Part shown: one piece after another, positions 47,201 through 53,958 of the stretch
Numbering within the stretch: position 1 is the stretch's first letter
Layout of the letters: each line of letters starts with the position of its first letter
Source of the DNA: an uncultured Porphyromonadaceae bacterium
GTDB taxonomy: Bacteria; Bacteroidota; Bacteroidia; Bacteroidales; Muribaculaceae
Reading direction: 5' to 3'
Assembly (NCBI GenBank): GCA_902493335.1
Contig: CABUPJ010000015.1
Span: forward strand, 1-64,000
Length of the DNA: 64,000 nucleotides
Notes under the pieces: generated by a model
Seen by the model: the letters and a program-made list of their open reading frames with translations, nothing else
Told to the model about the DNA's origin: nothing
Databases searched by the model: none
Translations under genes and position numbers: made by a program

Positions 47201-48169
47201 ACCGTTGTCAGGATGCACGTCCTTGATCGAGTCAGGCACAACAAGCTGTGTCCATGTCTTACACGTATCCTCGCTTATATACACCTGACTGCCCCAGCCG
47301 CCGCTTGTACAGCCTATAAATTTAAGATTACCCTCGGCATCGCGGAAACAGTGACCCCGTTTGAAACTGCGCGACTGTCCGCCCACTATCTTGCGCCATG
47401 TGTCGCCACCGTCTGACGTTTCATATACTGCACCGCTCGACATGAAGCCAAACACATGGTTGAAATCATCGGGGTCTACAGGTATCGAGTAACCCACGAC
47501 AGCGCCACGGTCGGCACGGACAGGTATATTGTCTGTAATACACCGCCACGTCTTGCCGCAGTCACCGGTCACGAAAATACCCGCACGCTCGGGAATAGCA
47601 TACAGCGAATCAGGATTCTCAGGATGAAGCGCGGCCCAATGCATTCGGCCCGACGATGGCCTGTGTTCAACAGCCCGGAAGTATCCGGGGTTTCGGATAC
47701 CCTGCTTGCGGTCATCGGCATTATACACAATCTTCGGCCATGTCTTGTTGAGAATATCTTCAGGCACAACCTTCGCAATAGCCATCACAGCTTTCTCGTC
47801 ATAGGCGGTGTCGATAAACTGGTAGAGCGAGTCTCCGCCTGCTGAACGTCCGTAGGCCGGAAGCCATTGCTTGGCATAAGCTATATAGCCCTCCTTTTTC
47901 TTTGCCGAAGCTTTGTCTTTGACCGCTGTGTTCATGATCGCCACAATTTCCTGAGGCGACCAGCCGTCAGCGGCCAGTTTCATATACACTTCGTCTCTCA
48001 ATAAATCTTCCATCTTCACATCAGTGAAAACGGAGTCAGGCAACGCCTTTAGGACCTCCGTCGGATTCGGACGGCCTTTCAGCGACGAGCCTTTGTCGGT
48101 TTTCGCATAGCTGTGTAAAAACACTATGCCGACCAGCAAAAGTGTGGCCGTTAATAGACTTTTACTCAT
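41261..48169 (-). CDS. Giant secreted Asp-box/LamG surface protein (2302 residues)
   Basis: Largest gene in the window, with a signal peptide (about 1-22). Residues about 130-880 form a sortilin/BNR-type propeller region with Asp-box repeats near 256 (TSDGGDTWRKI), 303, 433 (TSDGGKTWITL), 493 (TTDGGKTFYHQ) and 729 (STDNGNTFEPV). Two LamG-like jelly-roll domains follow at about 965-1150 and 1446-1630. Residues about 1985-2075 contain GWNLIGNPYLANINL, common before type IX tails, and the last 57 residues (TVTIYDMAGRQIVR ... NVKIIVK) look like a type IX sorting domain. I see no sialidase catalytic arginine triad or other enzyme signature, so binding or adhesion is more likely. It heads a three-gene operon with its own promoter and a leader of about 190 nt. 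Confidence 0.83.
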   Translation of the reverse strand: MSKSLLTATLLLVGIVFLHSYAKTDKGSSLKGRPNPTEVLKALPDSVFTDVKMEDLLRDEVYMKLAADGWSPQEIVAIMNTAVKDKASAKKKEGYIAYAKQWLPAYGRSAGGDSLYQFIDTAYDEKAVMAIAKVVPEDILNKTWPKIVYNADDRKQGIRNPGYFRAVEHRPSSGRMHWAALHPENPDSLYAIPERAGIFVTGDCGKTWRCITDNIPVRADRGAVVGYSIPVDPDDFNHVFGFMSSGAVYETSDGGDTWRKIVGGQSRSFKRGHCFRDAEGNLKFIGCTSGGWGSQVYISEDTCKTWTQLVVPDSIKDVHPDNGYRGGWFQEVAFDRFDRNKIYLPTSRSIYYFDDGAKSIIVNGVRTYNLKKMHFTVYDRDSIAVRHPEDYPDNTGVFPLRAANPGFLCVSPWDSKCMWFMTSRSPQYQGLYRTSDGGKTWITLSEGDTAPLGAAIFGHFNDPPGSWLGGFGVNYADPDYMYGVSMCGGFTTDGGKTFYHQHWGARLRSEIDGAWYAVTNARHSCDNHFVLSHKSGRQFRGSDAGMLMLDKDLTNNTWVNIGGNMGNMMYYYVAVNEFGDQAMIGNTQDIDVQTWRYGRWGHWRGYEGSEASFNPYTNIGLYSGGGGSGGFDESLPMSSWFARYNVADVVTGSWYMVKSYPQNSMRTLFRIDDIGRSAIQLSPGTNGTEGYPMAKALNHINNLALCRDKGRCTIYCVNMDHQIFRSTDNGNTFEPVLFNGVPAKFTNSRIAGDPDNSDILYVGVRGKVLRYYVNESRFEEAGTGLPAIDCGQLIFHEGSGDLYFINGGNASIYILENGSDTWRYWVKGYNPGKIGDCHVSINYTTQEMVFSDYGRGVWVADLEHPSDRYFRDGFALKELSHKDGRRTIGIDTYWTIPLYYYYEWTVNGEKIDNPYQYLTRRLSAGDKVQLKLTLRESPDVSTTSAEFTVGETESQIIERRGGNAIYSDGQGRLDIGYTDYFFDDFTIDMWIRPENDGVILCNRQHVYGSDAKGFVMFLEGGNLKFRYSPRNKFSQPTYETTIEQEWTVDGGSVTYGKWSHIAVTHKRDGNICLYVNGNLTGSASRKLPEATLNNSVPLSLFGDAIERGTLEAAVDELKIWSRELPVEEIRREMYSVNTEDRDGLVAYYDFNGDNLEGDTETFSRRTPMSRTRAVVSHVKMLVPVSARAASYEEMESGEKLFSSREGDIMRLGMTTAPGAVGVYAYDTDDWTSDNDNLDYRYYDVASTGYCIHPFDRTALSDSVDVEFYPLGESFNMEKKYRLYTCDPNASKSRWLLVGELKGDTSKGSLGMRVPELRSIVDRKLMVVSIKPAIELSIEGVDESGEFEVFDDTKTSYHVTARLLENLKEPVDGYRMTSDSLLIQATEPLYFKRGVAETDLTVDMSRLGKLNERKSTRLRGSDERMIPMPIDVINRISPREIGNSVALVNGGITVGNGTDFSRLNNSNTVTLMGWVRIDSASVLSGTKPLIFFRSASPSVATGIHLQDGNLRCHWNEESWSWNQRTNLGVTQNDLGKWIHVAIVARPDGMDYYLNGMRAWVTRTMNKGRVYSGLMLGQNRDGDRWFSGAFDQVLAFNRSLTQDEVVKYMHRRTLLNDTSLVAYITMDDYDSNGNLQETSGYMPMKKYGNVTEKHPSIVPFDSRAVCLSTADESPIAITFPSGKTRSAYVSTFTGTPYNFFNSRTSELVPLNREFYTVVYGAAGAVAATDTLSVSYRHPSIVAGDSLTMGIRQLGTSEPMTTLVNGVAAEDGVADFITPYALMANASEVMFYMSPSASRRPVNVSVAFGNGAASGERLMLEDGVNRIPVTVRVLSGGADENLSLTVKESGYARIENPQIDMSVPESTYYIDIDMDRINRMALNRLTVNVVGAKTDELTLDLYVEPRVELRLKNGEDANTYVATEAISTLDVEAVLVDGYLDKDVELTTDTDMKSTLDIAGGNLLLNKPVKIDNLEYYPSGFGEIAEGWNLIGNPYLANINLTKHQNVSYDPASVTRYVYHCNPMTMNYEAYDMTTYDARQQIHPFQSYFVQAMTDGAEFTVTPVAKEKAASKKTIDYYDAEEDIMVQLGIYSGGNEADKVMLRIDMTASSMYQINEDAVKLWSLSERAAQIYTYDDSDNAMSIDCRQSATTMTVPVGVKLPAAGEYQLRVDKMQGFDRDFRVYLTDRMTGVRTELASDTEPYTFAVEQSGDCKDRFILELEDDRLLTGVGQTVGKPHYRVYTGAGTCTVTGLQGDATVTIYDMAGRQIVRCYTPDQEFETSLDAGPYVVTINENAKNYNVKIIVK

Positions 48170-48366
48170 TTTTTCAGATATGGATTATTGTTTATGTTAA
48201 GTTTTGTCAATAGGAAACCCTGCGGACAACCACATCCCGCATATAAAGTGCAAATCATATAATCAGCTGTAGAGCTGCACGGTAATAGGAACTCATCACC
48301 CATAATGACACAGTTTCTGTTGCCTGGTTAGATATTAGAAATATTAACACATCAGCTAAAGCGCCG

Positions 48367-48398
48367 CAAAATTACGTAAAAAATTCTAAACTCTCAAA
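48367..48398 (-). promoter_or_regulatory. Promoter of the surface operon
   Basis: Minus strand TTTG (48395-48398), 20 bp, TAATTTTG (48367-48374), an exact consensus. It lies about 200 bp upstream of the giant gene, giving a long untranslated leader. Confidence 0.75.
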
Positions 48399-48446
48399 TT
48401 TTCACAGCGGTTATGTCCGGTTATGCCTGATATTCTGCATATAACG

Positions 48447-48480
48447 AAGCAGGGCGGTCTGAAATCAGACCGCCCTGCTT
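48447..48480. terminator. Long perfect hairpin, probably a bidirectional terminator
   Basis: AAGCAGGGCGGTCTGA (48447-48462) and its exact complement (48465-48480) form a 16-bp stem. A short T stretch follows on the plus strand. It sits 30 bp after the stop of the 273-residue gene. Confidence 0.75.
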
Positions 48481-48510
48481 GTTTTATAGGCTTAAAATAT
48501 ATTCAGTTTT

Positions 48511-49332
48511 TTATTTTACGAGTACTTTCGATACTTTGCCGGCCTGACGACGGATGTAGATACCGTTTTCAGGATTCTCGACGCGGACACCGAGGAGGTT
48601 GAAGTATTCGACGGGAGCGTTTTCGTCAACAGCGATGTCTGCGACAGCACCGCTCTCGGCACTGTGAAGTTTGATGTTGTCAAGGAACCAACGTAAAGCT
48701 GCCGAGTTAGGCCACTGTGAGTCAGCGTTACGGATTGTGATTTTTGTATCAGCCGTCACTGCTGCACCGGTCAGAGGAACATCTACTGTGTACCAACGGT
48801 AAGCTTCACCATCACCGGGATGTGGAACATCAAGTTCATAAGATTTGACATCAGAGCCATTTTCGACAAGTACTACAAGCTTAGTTTCGTCCCATTTGGC
48901 TGTCTCCTTGTTGCCTTTGCGCTGCGAGCTTACGTCAAAAGTAAGCGTAAGAGCTGTACCGGCGGGAACATTGGCGACTGAAGGGAGAACGATGCCGCTC
49001 TGATAGCCTGTAAGACCAAATTTCAGATAGTTGCGCTGGAGATAAATCTGTTCTTGCGGTTTACGATCATCTTTACTTGAATGATGAGTTACTACAAAAT
49101 CGTAACCCTTAGCTTTGAGAGCTTCAAATGTCGATACCTCGTCGACTTTGTTTGTGCCGAGCTGCTGGGCAGTGGCATCGGCATTGTTATCTTCGATAGT
49201 CTGGCCGGCCGGTTTGAGGCTTGACCACGGTTCGAGCCACTCGAAGTCTTCTGAGAAATAAACTGTTGCATCCTGTGCTGACATCATCATGCAGGCCGAT
49301 GCAAAAAAGATAGAGAGTAAAGTTTTCTTCAT
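48511..49332 (-). CDS. Secreted beta-rich protein with type IX-like tail
   Basis: Product of 273 residues with a signal peptide (cleaved near MSA-Q, about 19). The body starts FSEDFEWLEPWSSLKP, typical of choice-of-anchor or jelly-roll extracellular modules in Bacteroidota, and includes GTALTLTFDVSSQRKGNKET and LRWFLDNIKLHSA. The tail VEYFNLLGVRVENPENGIYI ending in KVSKVLVK resembles a type IX/Bacteroidales C-terminal sorting region. No enzyme motif is seen. It is monocistronic with an excellent promoter and a strong hairpin after it. It lies upstream of the surface operon but is separately transcribed. Confidence 0.8.
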   Translation of the reverse strand: MKKTLLSIFFASACMMMSAQDATVYFSEDFEWLEPWSSLKPAGQTIEDNNADATAQQLGTNKVDEVSTFEALKAKGYDFVVTHHSSKDDRKPQEQIYLQRNYLKFGLTGYQSGIVLPSVANVPAGTALTLTFDVSSQRKGNKETAKWDETKLVVLVENGSDVKSYELDVPHPGDGEAYRWYTVDVPLTGAAVTADTKITIRNADSQWPNSAALRWFLDNIKLHSAESGAVADIAVDENAPVEYFNLLGVRVENPENGIYIRRQAGKVSKVLVK

Positions 49333-49381
49333 AAGAAAGTGTTTTTTTGGTTAATAATAGAATAATGTGTTTAATAATTCA

Positions 49382-49413
49382 CAAATATATATATTTTTAC
49401 CGAACCCGACAAA
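49382..49413 (-). promoter_or_regulatory. Promoter of the 273-residue secreted protein gene
   Basis: Minus strand TTTG (49410-49413), 20 bp, TATATTTG (49382-49389); a perfect consensus. Confidence 0.8.
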
Positions 49414-49551
49414 TATATTTTGCTGTGCATACCGCAAAAAAACACGATAAAATTCAAGAATACTTATGCCTAAAAATCGCTTAATCAGGCATATGTAAGC
49501 CATAGTGCTCACTATGCGGTTAAATATCTGATACCTTGACTATAGTGGAAT

Positions 49552-49667
49552 GACGTCCGGCAGAACGTCTGTGAGCCCGGTAAGCAGTATGATGGCATCC
49601 TTCCGGGCACACCTCAGCTACGCTGCGGTGTACCCGGTTACGAAAAATAAATTGTCTTCCAGACAAT
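49552..49667 (+). repeat. REP-like composite palindromic unit 1
   Basis: Small hairpin GACGTCC/GAACGTC (49552-49569), large imperfect hairpin CCGGGCACACC ... GGTGTACCCGG (49603-49637), then TTACGA and small hairpin ATTGTCT-TCC-AGACAAT (49651-49667). The large hairpin differs from unit 3 by three loop substitutions. Confidence 0.85.
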
Positions 49668-49757
49668 TATAATTTTACGTCAACCGCATTGATGATGATC
49701 ATATCTGACGTCGCCATTGCTTAATCCGGCATATTGAAGCTATGCCTGCTGTATCTG

Positions 49758-49859
49758 TCGTCCGCAGGACGATGCTTTATTCGTAACCGGGTACATCGAG
49801 GACACAGGCCGAGATGTGCCCGGAATAGACACGTCCGGAGCAGATGTCTGCAAGACATC
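49758..49859 (-). repeat. REP-like composite palindromic unit 2 (inverted)
   Basis: TCGTCC-GCA-GGACGA (49758-49772), CGTAA, large hairpin CCGGGTACATC ... GATGTGCCCGG (49787-49823), a 19-nt gap, then GATGTCT-GCA-AGACATC (49843-49859), which ends 3 bp before the transposase stop codon. Confidence 0.85.
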
Positions 49860-49862
49860 GAT

Positions 49863-50318
49863 TCAGGTATCGTCATCTCCCAAAATCGGCGTATCAAGCG
49901 GGTAACCCGCAGAAATCAATAATTCTCTATACTCATCTACAAAACTTCTTATGCGATGATGACTCTTTTGATTTTTGATATAATTGATTCTTACTTCCCT
50001 GGATTGAGCGTCTATTGTAAATCCTCCATATCCTTCAGACCAACCTTGCCAATTATTAAAATAGCTGTTAGCTCTTAAGTACTTGCTTGATTCCCCTTTG
50101 AGGATTTTAACGAAATCAGCGACGGCCATTTTGGCCGGTATATCACATAAAATATGTACATGATCAGGCATACCACCTATTCGCCATATCTTTACATCGC
50201 GTCTCACCGAGAACTCATAAAGAAATTTATACAGTACTCTTTCATGCTCGATGGGTATCGTCTGCATTCGTCTATATGTACCGAATATAAGATGATATGT
50301 AAATGCAATGTGGCTCAT
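49863..50318 (-). CDS. REP-associated tyrosine transposase (RAYT, Y1/HUH family)
   Basis: Single-strand DNA transposase-like protein of 151 residues, related to IS200/IS605 TnpA. The HUH metal motif is H53-V-H55 in GGMPDHVHILCDIP, and the likely nucleophile is Y113 in EVRINYIKNQKSHH. The N-terminal HIAFTYHLIFGTYRR matches the family. Unlike an IS200 element it has no close terminal ends of its own; it lies between two inverted pairs of REP-like palindromic units, the arrangement known for RAYTs. Codon use is more AT-rich than the neighbours. Such proteins are thought to bind, cut and move REP sequences. Confidence 0.9.
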   Translation of the reverse strand: MSHIAFTYHLIFGTYRRMQTIPIEHERVLYKFLYEFSVRRDVKIWRIGGMPDHVHILCDIPAKMAVADFVKILKGESSKYLRANSYFNNWQGWSEGYGGFTIDAQSREVRINYIKNQKSHHRIRSFVDEYRELLISAGYPLDTPILGDDDT

Positions 50319-50391
50319 GGCGTAAATTTATGAATTATCAATGAATTAGACAAGTCTTTGTAGAATTATTACCGACCGGTTTGATTCAATC

Positions 50392-50492
50392 GATGTCTTA
50401 CAGACATCACCATGAGTACACGTTCATCCGGGCACACCTTCGCTTCGCTGCGGTGTACCCGGTTACGAGATAAACATTGTCTTTCAGACAAT
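50392..50492 (+). repeat. REP-like composite palindromic unit 3
   Basis: GATGTCT-TAC-AGACATC (50392-50408), 19 nt, large hairpin CCGGGCACACC ... GGTGTACCCGG (50428-50462), 13 nt including TTACGA, ATTGTCT-TTC-AGACAAT (50476-50492). Confidence 0.88.
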
Positions 50493-50621
50493 TTCACATA
50501 GCGCCGTCAGTACATGTTGTCTCGCCCATAAGACGGTTACGCAAATCGTTTGTCTTTCAAATAATTATAGCTTGTTGTTAGAATCTGATGCATTAGCTAT
50601 CAGCGATACAAAAAGCGGAGT

Positions 50622-50723
50622 GACGTCCGGCAGGACGTCTGCGAATTCGTAACCGGGTACACCGCAGCGAAGCGAAGGTGTGCCCGGAAAGAGTGACACT
50701 TACAAAGATGTCTGCAAGACATC
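50622..50723 (-). repeat. REP-like composite palindromic unit 4 (inverted)
   Basis: GACGTCC-GGCA-GGACGTC (50622-50639), 13 nt including CGTAA, large hairpin (50653-50687) that is the exact reverse complement of 50428-50462, 19 nt, then GATGTCT-GCA-AGACATC (50707-50723). Confidence 0.88.
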
Positions 50724-50841
50724 GCTTTAATATAAAAGCTTTTAACATATTACATTAACTGATGCTAAAAAGCCTGTAGCCCTGAACCAATAAGACGCGG
50801 CGGCGTTTTATCTATGAAAACAATATTAAAACTCTATCAAT

Positions 50842-51417
50842 ATGACATACGAACAACCGACACTACCCTACCAGCCTGACGCTCTCGAACCTGTAATCAG
50901 CCGCGAGACTATCGACTACCATTACGGCAAGCATGAGAAAGCCTACATCGACAATCTCAACAAGCTTATCAAGGGCACGGAATATGAAGACATGGACCTC
51001 GAAGAAATCATCCGCCACTCAGATGGCGCGCTCTACAACAACGCCGCACAGGCATGGAACCATATCTTCTATTTCTTTACGTTCTCGCCCGAAGGCAACC
51101 GCGAGCCTACAGGCGACCTTCGCAGAGCTATCGACCGCGACTTCGGATCGTTTGACAAATTCAAAGAAACGTTCGAACAGGCGGGTGCGTCGCTCTTCGG
51201 TTCAGGATGGGTGTGGCTCTCACGCGATGACGACGGCAGACTCTTCGTCACGCAAGGCCAGAACGCCATGAATCCGCTCAAAGACGGACTCGTGCCCCTT
51301 CTGACATTCGATGTCTGGGAACACGCATACTATATTGACTACAAGAACCTGCGTGCGTCATATCTCAAAAAACTGTGGGATATCGTCGACTGGGATATTG
51401 TGGCCGACAGATACTGA
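50842..51417 (+). CDS. sodB: Superoxide dismutase (Fe type)
   Basis: Converts superoxide to hydrogen peroxide and oxygen in the cytoplasm. It has 191 residues. The four metal ligands are in place: H27 (HYGKHEKAY context), H74 (WNHIFYF), D157 and H161 (FDVWEHAYYIDY). AWNHIFYFFTFSP and GSGWVWL match the iron-type or cambialistic family of Bacteroides; metal choice cannot be settled from sequence alone. Monocistronic with a good terminator. Confidence 0.95.
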   Translation: MTYEQPTLPYQPDALEPVISRETIDYHYGKHEKAYIDNLNKLIKGTEYEDMDLEEIIRHSDGALYNNAAQAWNHIFYFFTFSPEGNREPTGDLRRAIDRDFGSFDKFKETFEQAGASLFGSGWVWLSRDDDGRLFVTQGQNAMNPLKDGLVPLLTFDVWEHAYYIDYKNLRASYLKKLWDIVDWDIVADRY

Positions 51418-51478
51418 AAAACATACTGACAGCAATGACAGCACTTTAATTTTAAGCATAATGTGATGAATGGAAGGG

Positions 51479-51510
51479 GAGGTACTCGTGAGAGCACCTC
51501 TTTTTCTTTT
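51479..51510 (+). terminator. Intrinsic terminator after sodB
   Basis: GAGGTACTC-GTGA-GAGCACCTC (51479-51500, one mismatch) followed by TTTTTCTTTT. It lies between converging sodB and rlmB and could act both ways. Confidence 0.85.
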
Positions 51511-51517
51511 CCGTCGG

Positions 51518-52273
51518 TCAGATGACCTCGAGGTTTGCGTCAAGACGCTGACGCACGACCTCATACATCATCACACCGGCAGCGACACCGACATTGAGCG
51601 AACCGATATGGCCGAACATCGGTATCGACACCCGGGTATCACAGAGTTCAAGCACGGCGGGTGATATGCCGACGTCTTCGGCACCCATGACAATGGCGAC
51701 AGGCACGGTGTAGTCGCCGAGGGTATAGTTGATGTCGGCCTTCTCTGAAGCAGCGACTATGCGATAGCCGTTGTCCTTGAGAAAGGTGACAGCACCGGCA
51801 AGATTGCGTTCGCGGCAGACAGGCAGGTGATGGAGCGCTCCGGCCGATGTCTTGATTGCGTCGGCTCCGACTGTGACGCTGCCATGTTCGGGTATGACAA
51901 CCGCATTGACACCGCAGCATTCGGCCGTACGGCAGATGGCACCGAAGTTTCTCACGTCGGTTATGCCGTCGAGCACAAGCAGGAAGGGCATGACGCCGTC
52001 TTCATAAAGAGTGGGCACGACGTGGTCGAGCCGGTGATATGTCACAGCCGACATGAAGGCCACGACGCCCTGATGGTTGCGGCGGGTGACACGGTTGAGA
52101 CGCTCGACCGGCACGCGCTGGACGGGGATGTTGAGCTCGCGGGCGAGCTTGTATAGGGTCTCGGCGTTTTCGCCGTGGAAGTCTTTTTTCAAGAGAATCT
52201 TGTCGACTTCCTTACCTGATTCTATCGCTTCGATGACGGCACGCGGGCCGAAGATATATTCGTTTTTTTCCAT
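51518..52273 (-). CDS. rlmB: RlmB-like 23S rRNA 2'-O-methyltransferase (TrmH/SpoU family)
   Basis: SAM-dependent enzyme that methylates the ribose of a 23S rRNA guanosine (position 2251 in E. coli). It has 251 residues: an N-terminal substrate-binding domain starting YIFGPRAVIEAIESGKEVDKIL, then the SPOUT knot with NFGAICRTAECCGV, VMGAEDVGISPAVLELCD and IPMFGHIGSLNVGVAAGVM. These three motifs define the family. It is last in the dnaN-to-rlmB run, 14 bp after recN. Confidence 0.94.
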   Translation of the reverse strand: MEKNEYIFGPRAVIEAIESGKEVDKILLKKDFHGENAETLYKLARELNIPVQRVPVERLNRVTRRNHQGVVAFMSAVTYHRLDHVVPTLYEDGVMPFLLVLDGITDVRNFGAICRTAECCGVNAVVIPEHGSVTVGADAIKTSAGALHHLPVCRERNLAGAVTFLKDNGYRIVAASEKADINYTLGDYTVPVAIVMGAEDVGISPAVLELCDTRVSIPMFGHIGSLNVGVAAGVMMYEVVRQRLDANLEVI

Positions 52274-52287
52274 TGTCGTTTTTTATG

Positions 52288-53958
52288 TCAGTTTGTGGCG
52301 GATAGAAGGACTCGCGCAGTCTCGCGGGCGGCAGCGTTCGTGCTGTCACCGCTGAGCATCAGCGCGATTTCATCGACGCGTCCGGCTTCGTCAAGACGAC
52401 GCAGTTTGGTCTCGGTCGATGTCTCGTTGTCTTCTTTATATACTTTGTAATGGCTTGTGCCGCGGGCGGCCACCTGCGGCAGATGAGTTATCGTGATTAC
52501 CTGTATGTTCTCGGCTATACGGCTCATCATCATGCCGATGCGTGACGCTATATCGCCTGAAACGCCTGTGTCTATCTCATCGAATATAATCGTGGGCAGC
52601 TGCATTTTACGGCCTACGATAGTCTTGATGACAAGCATCAGACGCGAAATCTCACCGCCCGAGGCTGTGTCGCGCACCGGCAGCGGCGAGCTGTTCTTGT
52701 TGAAGGCAAAGAGAAATTCGACGGCGTCAATGCCGGTCGGACTGAGGCGCGTCGGCGTCAGGGCTATGGTGCAGCGCAGGTTCTTCATGCCCAAGGGACG
52801 CGCCTCCTCTTCGAGCGCGGCAGCGAAAGACCGGGCGGCTGCCTGACGGGCTGCCGATATAGTGCGAGCTATCATCATGGCATCGCGTTTGGCCGCTTTG
52901 GCGCGGTTTTCGAGGTCTTCGAGCACTGTATCGCCGTTTTCTATCGCCTCGAGTTTGTGAGCGAGCCTGTCACCAAGCTCGATGAGTGCGTCGCTGTCGT
53001 CGACATGATGCTTGAGTTCAAGCGAATAGATTGATCCGAGACGGTCTTCGACCGCTTCGAGGCGTCCGGGGTCGTCGCGGTAGCGCGATTCATAGTCGCG
53101 TAGAGTGCGCGCTATGTCGCCGACCTCAATCAGCGCCGATTCAAGCCGCTCGGCCAATGGCGATATGTCACCGATGCTTTTGTCGGCAAGACCGTTGCAG
53201 GCCGACGCCGCGCGGCTCAGAGCAGAAAGCGCCCCACTCTCATCACCGTCGAGGGCGTCGAGAGCCTCGGCAATGTCGCGGTTTATGGTGCCTGCGTTTT
53301 CGAGTATGGTACGTTCTTCTTCAAGCGCCTCCTGCTCGCCGGCGACGAGCGACAGTGCTTTGATTTCATCGAGCTGATATGAGATGAAATCGGCGTCGTC
53401 GCGGTTGCGGCGTATCATGTCGCGTGTTGCCGTATATTCGCGCAGGATGCCTTTATATATCTCATAAGCCTTGTGATATTCGGCAAGCAGCTGACGGTTG
53501 TCAGCGAGACTGTCGATGATTGCGAGCTGATAGCTGTTGTCTGACAGTAGCATGTTCTGATGCTGCGAATGGATGTCGACGAGACGCATGGCGACGTCGC
53601 GCAAGACCGTCAGATTGACCGGCGTGTCATTGACAAAAGCGCGCGAGCGTCCGGATGGCGAAAGCTCGCGGCGCAGTATCACCTCGCCGTCTGCATCGGC
53701 GTCAATGTCGTTGTCGGCAAGGAGTGTGTCGAGACCCGAAACGTCAGAGGCGTCGAATACGGCCTCGATGACAGACTTTTTCGAGGTGTCTGCGATGACT
53801 TTGGTGTCGGCGCGGCCGCCGAGCAACAGCGACAGAGCGCCGAGCAATATCGACTTGCCGGCACCGGTCTCGCCGGTGATGATGTCGAGCCCCCGGGCGA
53901 AATCGATCTCGATATTTGAAATGAGGGCGTAGTTGCTGACTGTCAGTGATCTGATCAT
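52288..53958 (-). CDS. recN: DNA repair protein RecN
   Basis: SMC-like ATPase acting in double-strand-break repair. It has 556 residues. Walker A is GETGAGKSI at residues 29-37, long coiled-coil arms occupy roughly 160-360, the signature is near SGGEISRLML and Walker B is IIFDEIDTGVSGDIASRIG. The ATG overlaps the porD stop by 4 bp, so translation is coupled to the gene upstream. Confidence 0.97.
   Translation of the reverse strand: MIRSLTVSNYALISNIEIDFARGLDIITGETGAGKSILLGALSLLLGGRADTKVIADTSKKSVIEAVFDASDVSGLDTLLADNDIDADADGEVILRRELSPSGRSRAFVNDTPVNLTVLRDVAMRLVDIHSQHQNMLLSDNSYQLAIIDSLADNRQLLAEYHKAYEIYKGILREYTATRDMIRRNRDDADFISYQLDEIKALSLVAGEQEALEEERTILENAGTINRDIAEALDALDGDESGALSALSRAASACNGLADKSIGDISPLAERLESALIEVGDIARTLRDYESRYRDDPGRLEAVEDRLGSIYSLELKHHVDDSDALIELGDRLAHKLEAIENGDTVLEDLENRAKAAKRDAMMIARTISAARQAAARSFAAALEEEARPLGMKNLRCTIALTPTRLSPTGIDAVEFLFAFNKNSSPLPVRDTASGGEISRLMLVIKTIVGRKMQLPTIIFDEIDTGVSGDIASRIGMMMSRIAENIQVITITHLPQVAARGTSHYKVYKEDNETSTETKLRRLDEAGRVDEIALMLSGDSTNAAARETARVLLSATN

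Larger units (their letters stand above)
48170..48510. other. Intergenic region: long leader, promoter and terminator
   Basis: It holds the roughly 190-nt leader of the surface operon (48170-48360), its promoter, and the hairpin at 48447-48480 that ends the upstream secreted-protein gene. In the leader I see only short hairpins (for example CAGCTCTACAGCTG) and no recognised riboswitch signature. Confidence 0.6.
49333..49862. other. Intergenic region with promoter and left half of the palindrome island
   Basis: Besides the promoter at 49382-49413 it holds the palindrome CATAGTG-CT-CACTATG (49501-49516) and two composite palindromic units (49552-49667 and 49758-49859) in inverted orientation. 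No gene is seen. Confidence 0.7.
50319..50841. other. Intergenic region with right half of the palindrome island
   Basis: Holds units 3 and 4 with about 130 bp between them, then an AT-rich stretch leading to the superoxide dismutase gene. No coding sequence is seen and no exact TAnnTTTG box for sodB was found. Confidence 0.65.

Noticed and set aside
41261..48169. Sialidase activity of the giant protein
   Set aside because: Asp-box repeats occur in sialidases, but no catalytic arginine triad or Tyr/Glu pair arrangement could be recognised, and Asp boxes are common in non-enzymatic propellers.
48170..48360. Known riboswitch in the surface-operon leader
   Set aside because: I found no B12 box, TPP, SAM, FMN or purine signature; only short hairpins are visible.
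49552..50723. CRISPR array
   Set aside because: The repeats are palindromic, occur in inverted pairs with unequal gaps, and have no regular spacers or cas genes; they fit REP-like elements next to a RAYT.
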